Of a stretch of DNA of 64,000 nucleotides, positions 39,153 through 50,211 are shown piece by piece. Position 1 is the stretch's first letter. Each line of letters begins with the position of its first letter. Location: contig CP075494.1 in NCBI GenBank assembly GCA_021613535.1, forward strand, positions 8,866,001 to 8,930,000, written 5' to 3'. The notes beneath the pieces were generated by a model. It did not search any database. It was not told the DNA's origin and was given only the letters and a program-made list of their open reading frames with translations. Origin of the DNA: Adineta vaga (lineage: Eukaryota > Rotifera). Position numbers and translations under genes: made by a program.

Positions 39153-39670
39153 TCATAGAATGGATAGATTTGTTTTATCCTTCTTGGCACGTACAATTTT
39201 AATGGATGCTTGCCGTTGAAAAGCACAAATCATCATATGTTCCATATATAAATCTTTATTACGTAAACATCGACGACATAGTTGACATTTAAATAAGATC
39301 TAAATCAATCATATACAAAACTATTATTGAATTTAAATCTATTCAACAAACCAAATACCAATGAATGCATTGATCGATTATTCGTAGTCGAAGATTTTGT
39401 AATTATCGGAGAAATTCGAGGTGAAAGTGATAAACGTTCATCATCGTCATCAATATCATTATTGTTTGTTAAACTCAAAGTAAACTTTCGTTTATTTGAT
39501 GATTCATTATGATCAGTTCGTTTACGTTTATTATCGATTGATTTAATTGCCGCGAAACTTTATATTTTGAGAAAGGAAAACTTTATTACAAGAATAGGAA
39601 TTCTCATTTATTTTTACCGTGGTTGGGCCTTCAGTGGTAATTGTTGTTCTTCCAACCATTTAGTTGCCAT
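39153..39670 (-). CDS. Small basic protein with C-terminal zinc-finger-like motif
   Basis: Too broken for single-frame detection. Three exons, 39670-39618, 39557-39359 and 39299-39153, join in frame to 132 residues. The start M-A-T-K-W-L-E-E-Q-Q is followed by a bipartite-like basic patch (N-K-R-K-R), an acidic run (D-D-D-D-E) and a Ser/Pro stretch, then F-K-C-Q-L-C-R-R-C-L-R-N-K-D-L with H and C following (C-x2-C...H-x4-C spacing), a single zinc-finger-like unit near the C terminus. The composition suggests a nuclear protein. I do not recognise the family. Splice sites are all consensus and the introns 60 nt, which supports a real gene. Confidence 0.6.
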
Positions 39671-40483
39671 TCTAGTGAATAAATGACCCATGAATATATG
39701 TTTTAAAAAAATGATATGATTAAAAGAATGAACACGATATACTGTTCAAAAATTAACGGTCGATCTATTTAAAGAACAAGAAAGAAAGAAAGAAAGAGAC
39801 TGGATATTGAAATAGTCAAATGAATAAAGAATGCATTCATTTTGACTAACTTTCCAAACACAATTTTATTTCGAATAGTTTTTATTAGTATAGTATAACA
39901 AAACATTTTAGTTCATAATAAGAATTATCATTCACTGAACAATAAACTTTATTTTAAAATCATAAAAAGTAACTGAAACAAATAGATTGTATATTTAATA
40001 TTAGAATAAGATTCAATTAAATGAATATTTATACACCATTTCTTTTTTTTTTGTAATTGTAGTTTAAAATAATTATAGTATTACAAAGTTCATTTCGTGA
40101 TTCGATCGATGTAAAGCAATGGAAGATCTGCTGAATGTCTGCAAAATTGACGGAATGTTAAAAACATAACATCGAAAGAAAAATATCTATTTGCTCGATT
40201 TTTCTATTATCGTAAGGGCATGACGTGTACACAGTTAGTCAGTATTTCAATATCAATTGAATTGACTGCGTGACATATGTTGCTATTCTTATTTCAGAAA
40301 AATAAATATACCCACGAGATGCTTGTTCGCCTTTGGATTAAGATATGTCCGTCATTTTAACCTTTCTATACCTTTTAATTATTGTATGTTGTTAATTCTT
40401 ATAATACATTTATTTTTGATTAAATGCCTTTGAATATCTATGTTTTATGATAAAAGAGAAAGATTCGTAGTCAAAACTTATAT
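39671..40483. other. Intergenic region, nothing recognised
   Basis: About 810 bp of AT-rich DNA between the zinc-finger-like gene and the fifth receptor; a short GAAA repeat lies near 39780-39797. Confidence 0.55.
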
Positions 40484-41440
40484 TTAATTCGAAGTCCAGG
40501 TCAACCGTTGTATGGTTGTTCGAATAATTTGAACGAATCTTACTCGAAATATATCTCCTGTAAGTACATATAAACAAAATGGTATACAAGCAGGCGTATA
40601 ACTAAGAAGAAGAGCAATATTGAAAAGAAGGTTTTCAATTGCGATTTGTATCGATGATTTGTAATTATAAAATGTATATGTTGTATAAAATTTTTGTATT
40701 GCTTGAGGAAGATTAAAGATTGTTAGTAGAATAATTTGTAGGAATAACATTTTTGTTAGACCTCTATCGGCTTTTCTACGTCTTGATAAGACAGGAATAA
40801 TCGATAATGGTACTATTCGACGAGCTTGACGTATATTTTTAATAGTACATAGACCGAATATCATCATGATAGCTGATGAAATGATTGTTGTAAAAAATGC
40901 TTGTGATAAATCATTAAATATACGACAAAAGTCTGATTTTGCATAGCATTTCAATGGCGTACCAACAAGATTTGCATCAAAACAATATAATGTTTCAGCC
41001 CAAAATATAACAGATACAAGAAAAACTAGAATAATCAAACGAATTGCTTGTTTTCTATTACTCTTTCGTCGTGTATTGGCATCAGGTGATGAGACCAAAT
41101 ACCGATCGATTGCAGCACAAACCAGCAACCATGAAGAAATGTTACGTGCTGTTAATAAGATAAATAGTCGACTTGTACAGAGTAATGGTTGTGTTTCAGT
41201 TTGATCGGCAAGTATATTCCAACTGTTTAACATACGTGGAGGAATTCCTGATATAAGAATGATAATATTTGAAATACTTGCTATTAAAAAATACAGAACA
41301 CATGGTTGTGTACGAAGTGCTCGTTGATTGAATACGAGACAACATGATAGATTACTAATGATTCCAAATAGAAGCAATATAATAGAGAGATAACGATTTA
41401 TTTGTAATGTTGCATATCGAATTTGATCGATATTCACCAT
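40484..41440 (-). CDS. Intronless class A GPCR (third, divergent)
   Basis: Single-exon frame of 318 residues. Class A marks: G-I-I-S-N-L in TM1, L-L-C-T-S at the TM3 top, A-A-I-D-R-Y-L at its base (canonical D-R-Y), second-loop Cys (L-K-C-Y), a basic short third loop (R-Q-A-R-R-I-V ... S-R-R-R-K-A-D-R-G), and P-F-C-L-Y-V-L-T-G-D-I-F-R in TM7/helix 8, a Y-x-L-T-G ending seen also in copies A and B. It is clearly more distant from the tandem pair at 36280-38454. Orphan. Confidence 0.86.
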   Translation of the reverse strand: MVNIDQIRYATLQINRYLSIILLLFGIISNLSCCLVFNQRALRTQPCVLYFLIASISNIIILISGIPPRMLNSWNILADQTETQPLLCTSRLFILLTARNISSWLLVCAAIDRYLVSSPDANTRRKSNRKQAIRLIILVFLVSVIFWAETLYCFDANLVGTPLKCYAKSDFCRIFNDLSQAFFTTIISSAIMMIFGLCTIKNIRQARRIVPLSIIPVLSRRRKADRGLTKMLFLQIILLTIFNLPQAIQKFYTTYTFYNYKSSIQIAIENLLFNIALLLSYTPACIPFCLYVLTGDIFRVRFVQIIRTTIQRLTWTSN

Positions 41441-42306
41441 CGTTTTATATGTTAAATACTATTTTTTTCTCTAGAATGACCAACTAGAGATTTTCTAATA
41501 AGAACATAAACCTTTGTATGAGATGTTAATATGACAAGAACGGTAACTTTTCTGAAAAAGAATTAAAAAAAGAAAGAGGCTTTATTCACTTCTGTATTTT
41601 TCGGATTTTTTTCTCAAAAATATTTAAAACATTTTACTAGATTAATAGATCATCCATTGTTTATTACCAGATATGAAAAAAAAAGAATGTTCTTATCGTA
41701 ATTTTGAAGTCAATATAAGAAGTCAGCGAAAAATTATTTCATAATTAATGTTTAATAAATGTATGATCTCAAAATATCATACATACTGTTCTGTCGACTC
41801 TAATTCTTCAGAGATGAATAGAGGACTATTCAGTAATCCTATCGAGTCATACTCTTTAATTTAAAAATGGATACAATATCATACTTTCAGATGCGAACAG
41901 CATCATATTAATAAAAGTAAACCTTTGTTTTCTTGCATAAAGATCTGTAGATGACTTCATATAACTGTATTAATATTATAGTTCTGTTTATTAAGTATTC
42001 AAATCTTTCGTGATAATAAATGAGGATGTATCGATAGAAAAAAAAAGAGTGAGACAATCTCAAATCTAATGAAAAGGTTATAACTGATATTTTCAGTTGA
42101 TCATTGAATTTATCGTTATAAGACAAAATATGAAAGAAAAAAATATATTATGAAAACAAACTGTTCTCGAGCGACCTCTGTTCACATTTATCTTTATTGA
42201 TTCTCACTGGTGACTTTGCCATTCAAATAGCTATCCATACCTTTTTTTTTATTTGTTTGAAATTACTGAATTTGTGATCGTATTGTTGAAATTTTGTTAG
42301 TGAACT
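41441..42306. other. Intergenic region, nothing recognised
   Basis: About 870 bp between divergent genes (receptor on minus, BCAS2 on plus), so it should hold both promoters. No gene or repeat seen. Confidence 0.55.
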
Positions 42307-43367
42307 ATGGCTAATTCCACATCATCTGCAGTAGTTCTTCATCATTCAAATTCTGCTCACGGTCATCAGGCACCACCGGATGTTGTGGTTGATGCGTTAC
42401 CGTATTATGATAGTGGATATGAGGAACCTGGTGTACGTGAAGCTGTAAGTTATTTATACTTCTTTTTCGTATTGTTTCTTGCGAACGATGGATATATTTT
42501 ATTTTAGGCTCTTAGTTTAGTTGAAGATGAAACACGTCGTTATAAACCAACAAAAAATTACTTAGAACAACTCGGCCAACCTCTATATCATTCATTTGAG
42601 GTAATTTCAGTTGAAAAATGTCATTACAAATTTCATCTCTGATATTCTTATTTAATAGACAGAAATTATGAAAACAGAATTCGAACGTCTTTCCAATCAA
42701 TTACCAATGGAAATGTTGAGCATGAAACGGTAATACAATCAACATATTTTCTAATAATACTCATTTTCTTCTTCTTCTTCTAGTTATGAATTACCAACTC
42801 CACCATCTGGTAAACAAACAGATTTTCAAGCCTGGAATGAATGTGTAGAAAATTCCTATGCTCAACTTGAACATCAACAAACACGGTAATTGAACATATA
42901 TAGAAATGTATCATTCAAAGAAACAATCTTATTTATTTAGTATTATGAATCTTGAATTAATGTGGGATTACGGAGCAAATACATGGAAGATTTATAATAC
43001 TACATTACAAACTATGTTAGAACAAGCTCAAAAACAATTATTAGAATTTCGGTAAGTTATCTTTAAAAGATTTTTTTAGTTTTCTCATATTCATTTGTTT
43101 TGATATTAGAAAACATATCCAAGAAATCAATTTCAATCGTAAAGATGAACAAACACGAGCAGGAAGTAAATTAAGTACACTTGAACAAACGTAAGTTGTT
43201 TGAATAATGTTTTTACGTGATGATAGTCTTGTGTTTTTGTATTTAGCTGGGTTGGTTTAGTTGGAAAGAATTATGAAATTGAATGTGCTATTGTTGAATT
43301 AGAAAAAGAAGTTGGAAATTTACGAAAACAACAAAAATCAAATGGAGTTACATCAACTGAACATTAA
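42307..43367 (+). CDS. BCAS2: Pre-mRNA-splicing factor SPF27 (BCAS2)
   Basis: Seven exons, 42307-42444, 42508-42600, 42659-42729, 42784-42885, 42941-43051, 43110-43190 and 43247-43367, give 238 residues, near the human length of 225. Diagnostic stretches: [21 protein letters not shown]-x-P-T-K-N-Y-L, S-M-K-R-Y-E-L-P, A-Q-L-E-H-Q, N-L-E-L-M, K-H-I-Q-E, A-G-S-K-L, and [16 protein letters not shown]2 is a core subunit of the PRP19/CDC5L (NineTeen) complex that activates the spliceosome. C-terminal half is coiled-coil as expected. The leader of about 20 residues is longer and His/Ser rich. All junctions are canonical and introns are 50-65 nt. Confidence 0.95.
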
Positions 43368-43517
43368 TGATGATCAAGGAGAAAGAATCGAATCTGTTTT
43401 TGTAAATTTTCTGTTTTTTTTGTTAACACTTCTGAATTAAAAAGAAAGAGAGAGAGAATTTGATTGGAAACATCCATCGAGTATCCATAGGCAATTTGTA
43501 TTGTAGATACATATGCA

Positions 43518-44045
43518 ATGATACGGTTTGGTTGGATAAATAGTCTTCTCGGTGGTTTTCTCATATCTATATCTTGTCCATGTTGTTTCCTGCAAGTGCT
43601 TCTTAATCTATTCGGTATCGGTTGCGCTGGATTGAATACTATTCTTGTTCCTTATCGACCGATATTCATTTCATTAACTGTAATTTCCTTAACTTATTCA
43701 TATATTCGTTATCGTCCATCGAAACTTCATTTTATGATCGTGTTGATATTCACATTAGGTTTGTCATTTTCACCAGAGATTCTTCAAATGTATAAAAATC
43801 CATCGGTAACTAATATTCTATTGGATGACAATGTTATTATTACACATTGGCAAATTGTCGGCATGCATTGTGAATCATGTCGATCAACTGCTGTTCGAGT
43901 ATTACAAAAAATCGATGGAATTCTAGATGCTAATGTTGATCTCGATACTGGTCAAGCTGATGTAATCTCACGTGTCCATATCGAAGATGATATAATCATT
44001 CAAGGTATACAATCAGTTGGATTTCAAATTTATAAAATTGTTTGA
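43518..44045 (+). CDS. MerT-MerP-like mercuric/heavy-metal transport fusion
   Basis: Single-exon frame of 175 residues. The N-terminal 90 residues hold three membrane helices with MerT features: a vicinal C-C in the first helix (P-C-C-F-L-Q), L-F-G-I-G-C-A-G in place of L-G-I-G-G-A, then V-P-Y-R-P-I-F-I-S-L-T, matching the E-P-Y-R-P-x-F-I hallmark. The C-terminal 65 residues form a heavy-metal-associated domain with G-M-H-C-E-S-C, the metal-binding C-x2-C of MerP, and D-V-D-L-D-T-G-Q-A-D-V. This MerT+MerP order equals bacterial MerTP fusions, which move Hg(II) across the inner membrane. It has no intron, unlike almost all neighbours, and I know no animal MerT, so transfer from bacteria is likely. 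It lies 150 bp after BCAS2 on the same strand; an acceptor-like TTGTAG ends at 43506 and a two-codon uORF (ATG CAA TGA, 43513-43521) overlaps the start. Confidence 0.85.
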   Translation: MIRFGWINSLLGGFLISISCPCCFLQVLLNLFGIGCAGLNTILVPYRPIFISLTVISLTYSYIRYRPSKLHFMIVLIFTLGLSFSPEILQMYKNPSVTNILLDDNVIITHWQIVGMHCESCRSTAVRVLQKIDGILDANVDLDTGQADVISRVHIEDDIIIQGIQSVGFQIYKIV

Positions 44046-44446
44046 AATACGTATTCTTATCTAGTTGAAATTTGTATTCGTATATACATTTTCAATTTAA
44101 TGAATCAATACAATTAAATTCAATCATAGAATATTCTATAATCAAGTATAAAATTATTTCTCGTTAAGAAATAGGTTGATCTGTCGTAGCAGACCGCATT
44201 GACCTCAGCTAGTAACGCAGATCAATGCGTGGTGATAAGGTAATTCTATGTCACGATACATAATTAATGGCAGATGAAATTAATTTGATGCTGATATAAA
44301 CGTAGAATGTTGTATTTAAAAGCTAAAATTGAATCGAAAATACTCTCGTAAAAACCTAAAATTCTGTTTAATATTGACCGAGATTCACTAATTATTAAAC
44401 ATTCCGCAAATATTTATTTTTTCTTACATTCAAAATCTATTGACTA
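44046..44446. other. Convergent 3' spacer with hairpin-forming patch
   Basis: Tail-to-tail region of the MerTP-like and antiporter genes. A less AT-rich patch at 44178-44229 contains CGCATTGA (44195-44202) and its complement (44222-44229), plus GATCTG/CAGATC arms around it. Confidence 0.4.
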
Positions 44447-46003
44447 TTAACATGAGGATGATGCAAGTTGCCATTTTCTATATGGTCTTACTAAATGATC
44501 TGAGGATATCTGTTCCATTGGATTTGTACAAACGTGCATTTTATTCGAAGAGGAATGTACTTCTTTTGTTTTCTTTCGTAAATATACAAGATAAAGTAAT
44601 GGTGATGTAAGAAATATTAGAACTACAGCTGCTAATACAAATATTGCAAAAATAACAGGTGATAAAACACCTAATTCAACGCCAACATTAAGTACAACTA
44701 ATTGAACAATACCACGAGTATTCATTAAAATACCAACAGCAATAGCATACGACCATGTTTGTGTTTTTCGTGTGACTAATCTTGTCATTAATGTAACAGG
44801 CACTATCTTAGCAATTGAAATAATAAAAAATAAACTAACAAATGTATACCATGTCTGAATAGTATTCAACATATAGAGATGAGTTTTTAAACCCGAATTA
44901 GTAAAATAAAGTGGAAGGAAAAATTCAATACACAATAATTCAATTCGAACAGCTAAAAAATCATGTAAACTTGATCCTTTCATCTTTCGAGGAATAATTA
45001 AACCTGCGATAAAAGCACCAAAAAATGCATGAATATGAATTACTTCACTTGCGAATGATGCTACAAGCAATATCAAAACACAAGTGATGACCAAATAAAT
45101 ATTATGTTCATCATTTCGATGAAAATAATAACGATGTAGAAGAGAAAGTAATGGACGGACGATAATAAACATAACCAAGAGAAACGCAATTGTTAATAAA
45201 AGAGTATAGAGACCTTCAATTGATGGACCACCTTTACTCAAAGCAGTAGCAACAGCTAATATCATCCATACGACAATATCTTCAATTGCAGCAATACTAA
45301 TTGTTAGAACACCTTGATAAATAATACAAGTCATACAATCGAAGAAAATAAAAGAAATAGTTTTCAAACTAATACGAACCAAGTGGTGTATTGATAATAT
45401 TTGTAGCTTGTAAAATCGAAGCTAAAACCGGAAATGCTGAAAAACCAATACCTGAACCTAAATGACGAAGTGACAAATAATGAAAGCATATATAGTAGAT
45501 ATTCTTCTACCAATAAATAGAATAAACGAAGATTTATCAACACCTGGTGTTGCCATTTGATAGAGCCATAAACCAGTTATACATCCGATACCAACTGGAA
45601 TGATAATACTCGCTGAAGCAATTGGTAACGTTTGCCGCCATCCTTGTCGAATTTCATTAGGATCCATTTTAAGTCCAAGATAAAACATGAAAAATATTAA
45701 GCCTAATGACGCTACTAATTGAAGTGAGTCTAATGTATGTGATGCAAATAGAAATGAACTAAAACCAGGTATAAAACCTAATGCACTAGGTCCTAAAATA
45801 ATACCAGCTAGAATTTGTCCAATAACAGCAGGTTGATGAATAAATGATAGAACTTTCCCTAATATTTTACATAGAATTAATGTGAAAGACACTTGAAGAA
45901 GAAAAACAGCAAGAAGATCTTCACGTGGATCTTCAAAGATAGTTCTTCGATGTGGTACTGTTGATAAAAAACGTTGCTGGAGCACAGCATCGAAAAAGTA
46001 CAT
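44447..46003 (-). CDS. CPA2-type monovalent cation/proton antiporter
   Basis: Three exons, 46003-45511, 45457-45380 and 45312-44447, give 478 residues with about 12 hydrophobic helices. Family marks: H-Q-P-A-V-I-G-Q-I-L-A-G-I, G-P-S-A-L-G, L-G-L-I-F-F-M-F-Y-L-G-L-K-M-D, G-F-S-A-F-P-V-L-A, I-A-A-I-E-D-I-V-V-W, H-A-F-F-G-A-F-I-A-G and N-T-R-G-I-V-Q-L. These correspond to the KefB/NapA-like and fungal/plant KHA1/CHX branch rather than the animal NHE (SLC9A) branch. The protein would exchange K+ or Na+ for H+ across a plasma or organelle membrane. The C terminus is short, with no RCK/TrkA domain. Two introns show that it is spliced like a native gene even if its origin is foreign. The N terminus before H-Q-P is about 45 residues and starts M-Y-F-F-D. 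Confidence 0.87.
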
Positions 46004-47743
46004 TTTTTTGTCAATGATTTGAATGAAAATGAAAGACCAACATTACAAATAAAATCCTTGACAAAAAAAAATGAACGAAAGGCGAATAATCATTTCTCTT
46101 TCTCTCTCTCTCTCTTTTACGCCCTCCAACTCATTCTCAGTTCTGATTCTGTTTATTTAATGATATTGATGAAGGACTTTGAGTGTACATGTTTCAGATG
46201 AAAAATGTGTCATTATCACGGCAATCGCGACCTCTGTTGTACATATACATGAATATTTGCAATACTGGTTGTTCTTGAGTGTCAATATACTCGATATATG
46301 TATTGACAATATACTCGTCTTACGTCATCATCTGCTAAGAGATGAATTCATTGGTGCGACCTACGCATAAAATGTCATATATATGTATGTATGTGTCTAA
46401 TAGACATCCATCCATATTTGATATTTGTTATTTTTTCTCTTCGTTTTCGTAAATAATAATAAGTTATTTTCGGACTGTTTGCAAAGTGAATGATAACTTA
46501 TCATATATTAATACAGAATTATTCAAGCGTATGAAAATATTTGTGTGTATTCTTCTTCTAACCATTATATTCAAATGGTTGAGGTGTTATTTCTAACGGA
46601 GGACATATTTATATCGATCTATATTGTCTTTGATTAATTTTGATCGATAATCATTCTTAAAATAACTTTTAGATCAAATTATTTTTTTGTTATTTTGAAA
46701 TAATTTATTCTGTGATATATCTCAAATTACTTTCTACGTATATGTATCGACTTAAATTACAGTCAATGGAATAGAAGACTGTATGACGTGAATATACATT
46801 GACTTAATCATTTTCAAAATGATACATTTGATTCTTACACGTAGTCATTTATTATTATTATTGGAATTCTTTATTTTGTTCACTAGTCAATGTCTTTTCA
46901 ATAAGCAATATACTTGTATGGCTCTTCGTTTTCTTGAAGGTAAATGAATTCTTTTCTATTTTTTGTAAGAGACAAAACGACTAAGAAGTATATTTTATTA
47001 TATTGAATTTTCTCCTCCCTTCTCTTTGACGTTAATTATAAACAATCATTAACGTTTTATTAAAGCATTTCAACGATTGTGAATATAGATCGAAGTATTC
47101 TGCCGACGACTAGCAAATTTTTCTCTTTCTCTTTTTCGACGAAGCAGAAAAACATCGTCCGACTAACTTATTTTCTAATGATAAAACTACAATTGAAGAT
47201 ATGCACAGATAGAAAAAATATAATCAAGCAACTATTTTTAGATGATAAATATGAGCTTTGAAAAATAATGTTTAGTTCTAATTTTTCATTTGAAGACAAT
47301 TCTAATAATAAACTAATCTTATCGTTTTCCTATAGAACGTCGAGTATTAGGTTGTTCAAGTATGCATTAAAGAACGAGCGAGTCTTGTTGTTGCCTACAA
47401 AGAGAAGTTTTTCCTTCATTTTTTTTCCTTCATCTCATATTCGCCAGAAATGCACGAGTATTTTTCTTCCGCTATATAGTTTAGATGATGAACGCCATCA
47501 TCGTCGCCCAGAAAAAAAAGAAACAAAAGATCGGGGGGAAAAACGAGCGAAGAAAAAAAAGAATTCCTCTTATAGAGAAAATATTCTGAACAAAAACAAG
47601 AACACTAGCGAGCGACTTCCACACGCTGACAACGACAGTAGAGTATTTTGTGTGTGTGACCCAACATACACGCATGCGACGTTACCGGTGAAGAAATTGT
47701 TAGTACTGAAATATTCTATAAATATATACATACGTTCATAAAC
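46004..47743. other. Intergenic region with one weak candidate mini-gene
   Basis: About 1.7 kb. A frame at 46819-46939 would encode a signal peptide and end at a GT donor (see findings). A 157-codon frame at 47268-47741 is Lys/Arg/Ser-rich with no domain and runs into the next start; I take it as 5' UTR/promoter DNA. Confidence 0.45.
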
Positions 47744-50211
47744 ATGAGAATATTTGTGAGTAACCACGTTGTTCTTGTACTCCTTGTTGTGACAACAGCC
47801 GTTGACGCTTCGCGTATCTTCTATCTTCCCTTACCCAAAATTCATTCATCAAAACAAAATATACAAGAACCGCCGAACTTCGTAGAAGAAGCGCCTAAAA
47901 AACAAATCAGCGATGAATTTATACCACCATCAGCAATGGAACAAGAAGAGATCGAAAGTAATATTTTCTATTGTTTGTAAAAACTTTTAATTTTATTTTA
48001 TCGATAACAAAATAGTTAGAAAAAAAAAACAATGCAATACTTCATTGCATGCTAGGAAACCCAGAAGAGAAAAAGAAAAGACCGACTTTTTTTTCTTCGC
48101 CATAGAACTATAACTTAAGCTGATCATAGATGAGAAGAGAAAAGCAAACTATTACTTCTTTATTTGGAATGTGCATCAAATTAATCTTTAATGGCAATGT
48201 ACGTTTTTCTTTTCTATAGAACGAGGAGATACTTTCGATTGGGAACAACTGATCGATAAAGAAGCAGCAATAAAACGTCGAATAACCGTCAATGAACTTT
48301 TGCCTGGTAAGAAAAATAGTTTTATATATTATCAAAGCTTTGTTGATTTCTGATTTACTTATAGAAAGTGTTAAACAGTTGAGTGAACGATACCCATCAG
48401 ATGTATTGATGGAAAGTAAAGCAACTGATGAAATTCAAAGAGATAATTCGTTCAGTAAAATTTCTGAAACTTTTCACGAGAATGTTCTGGAAGAACCATG
48501 GCTTGGAGGCAGTGTCAATGGACGAGCTGAACGTTTACAAACGAATGCTGCTTTGAACTCTGGAGACAGAAGACAACGACGTAATGATACATTATTTTTC
48601 GGTAAGTTCCTGTCAACATGGAAGTTATATAATTGAATTTCTATTTGATCAAAAAGAAAACATCGGCGTGTTAAAAGAAAAGTTCATAGGACAACAGATT
48701 GGTAACATCTGTGCTTTCAAATATAATAAGTGTGATGAATGAATGGTTGACATGTGATAAAGTTTATCGTGTCACTAAAGATCTGCCGGAAATTTGATCT
48801 TAACAAAGCATATGCTGTAGTTTTTGAGGATATGATTAAAATTCGATTCATAACAACGAACGAGATCTTCTATAATATATCAAATATATAAGATGAGAGG
48901 ATTTATTTGTAATTAATATTGTTAGATAAAAAAAAAGTTTATATAGAATTTTACCAGGTCTTCAGAAAAGTTCTTATTCGACCAGTTTCATCATTAACAA
49001 AGATTATATATATATCAGATGAAAAAGAAACTGCTAATTAATTAAAAATAACTATTATTATGCTGAAAAACTCTGGATAGAAATATAATATGATATAGTA
49101 TTTATGAATCCGGTTTTGTTTTTCTTTAGTGATTGTTGGAACATGTTGCATGATTGGTGTAGTAGGTCTTGTGGCGGCAACAATTTTTTGGTACAAGTAA
49201 GTAATTTATATATAAATTTTTCATAGAAATAAAAACGATTCACACTTTATACGCGAACTAGTGCGCTTCTTTGTAATAAGCTGAAAGCAACATTAGACAG
49301 AACACTTAGTGATAAGAATATAAACAGCGAATGGCTGGATAAAAGAAGGAAGTTTCCTGACATAACAGAACCAAAAAATAGTCATGACTGCATTTATATT
49401 ATGGGCGTTATCGAAGGCAACTACATTGAACCTTTGTTCTCATTTTAAAAGAATATTAATTTTTTAATTGTTTCTAGTAGCATATTTTATAGACAAAAAA
49501 GTAATTTAATTAATTTAAAGTACTTTCTACAATAAATGGGATGAAATAAAAGTGTTCAGGATTCAGGTCAAATAATGAGTTTTAAGTATATTAACTATTA
49601 AATATGAATGAGTGAATAAGAATCTACCAGTCTGACAAAAGTCATAGAATTGAATATACAATAATCATGTTTCCTTTTGCATAGAATTCAAAAGAGAGCA
49701 AGAGATGCTGCTGATGTTGAATATCCATCATACGGTGTTACAGGACCGAATTCAACTGGTGGTAAGATATCACCAAGCTCGACTATGTCGGATCGAAAAT
49801 TGGCTCAAAGTGCACAAATGTTTCATTATCAACAACAACGTCAACAAATGATGGCACAAGAAAAGTATATTCTATTGAATTTTATTACAAAAAATTTTGT
49901 TTTTTTTATCTTACAGAGATCTTCTTGACGCAAAAGCAAATCATTCAGACGATTCAGATGACGAAGCACCAGGTGGAGGAGACTATACCGTTTATGAATG
50001 CCCTGGTTTGGCTCCAGTATGTATAAATTCTAGACTTCTTTCAAATATTAGTTGAAAAATTTTCTTTTTTGTTTCGTATTTACAGACAGGCGAAATGGAA
50101 GTACGTAATCCATTATTTACTGAGCCCGACTCATCAATCATAATACCACCAAATAACACCCATTATTCTCAACTATCAACATCACCACCAAAAGAAAAAT
50201 CATTGCCATGA
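47744..50211 (+). CDS. NPDC1/CAB-1 family single-pass membrane protein
   Basis: Seven exons, 47744-47957, 48220-48306, 48365-48601, 49130-49196, 49685-49864, 49917-50016 and 50086-50211, give 336 residues (human NPDC1 has 325). Signal peptide at 1-23 (V-V-L-V-L-L-V-V-T-T), an unstructured acidic ectodomain, a TM helix at about 180-202 whose exon encodes nearly only the helix, then the conserved cytoplasmic part: E-Y-P-S-Y-G, K-L-A-Q-S-A-Q-M-F-H-Y-Q, an acidic Ser/Asp run, and Y-T-V-Y-E-C-P-G-L-A-P joined across the last intron to T-G-E-M-E-V-R-N-P-L-F. That block is the family hallmark shared with vertebrate NPDC1 and C. elegans CAB-1, neuronal vesicle-associated proteins. Introns 3 and 4 (528 and 488 nt) are long for this genome. 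Confidence 0.92.

Noticed and set aside
44161-44240. Possible tRNA at the GC-richer patch
   Set aside because: No A-box/B-box pair or cloverleaf arms could be fitted; only two short inverted repeats.
47268-47741. 157-codon Lys/Arg/Ser-rich frame before the NPDC1-like gene
   Set aside because: No domain, irregular composition and immediate abutment to the next gene's start; better read as promoter/5' UTR.
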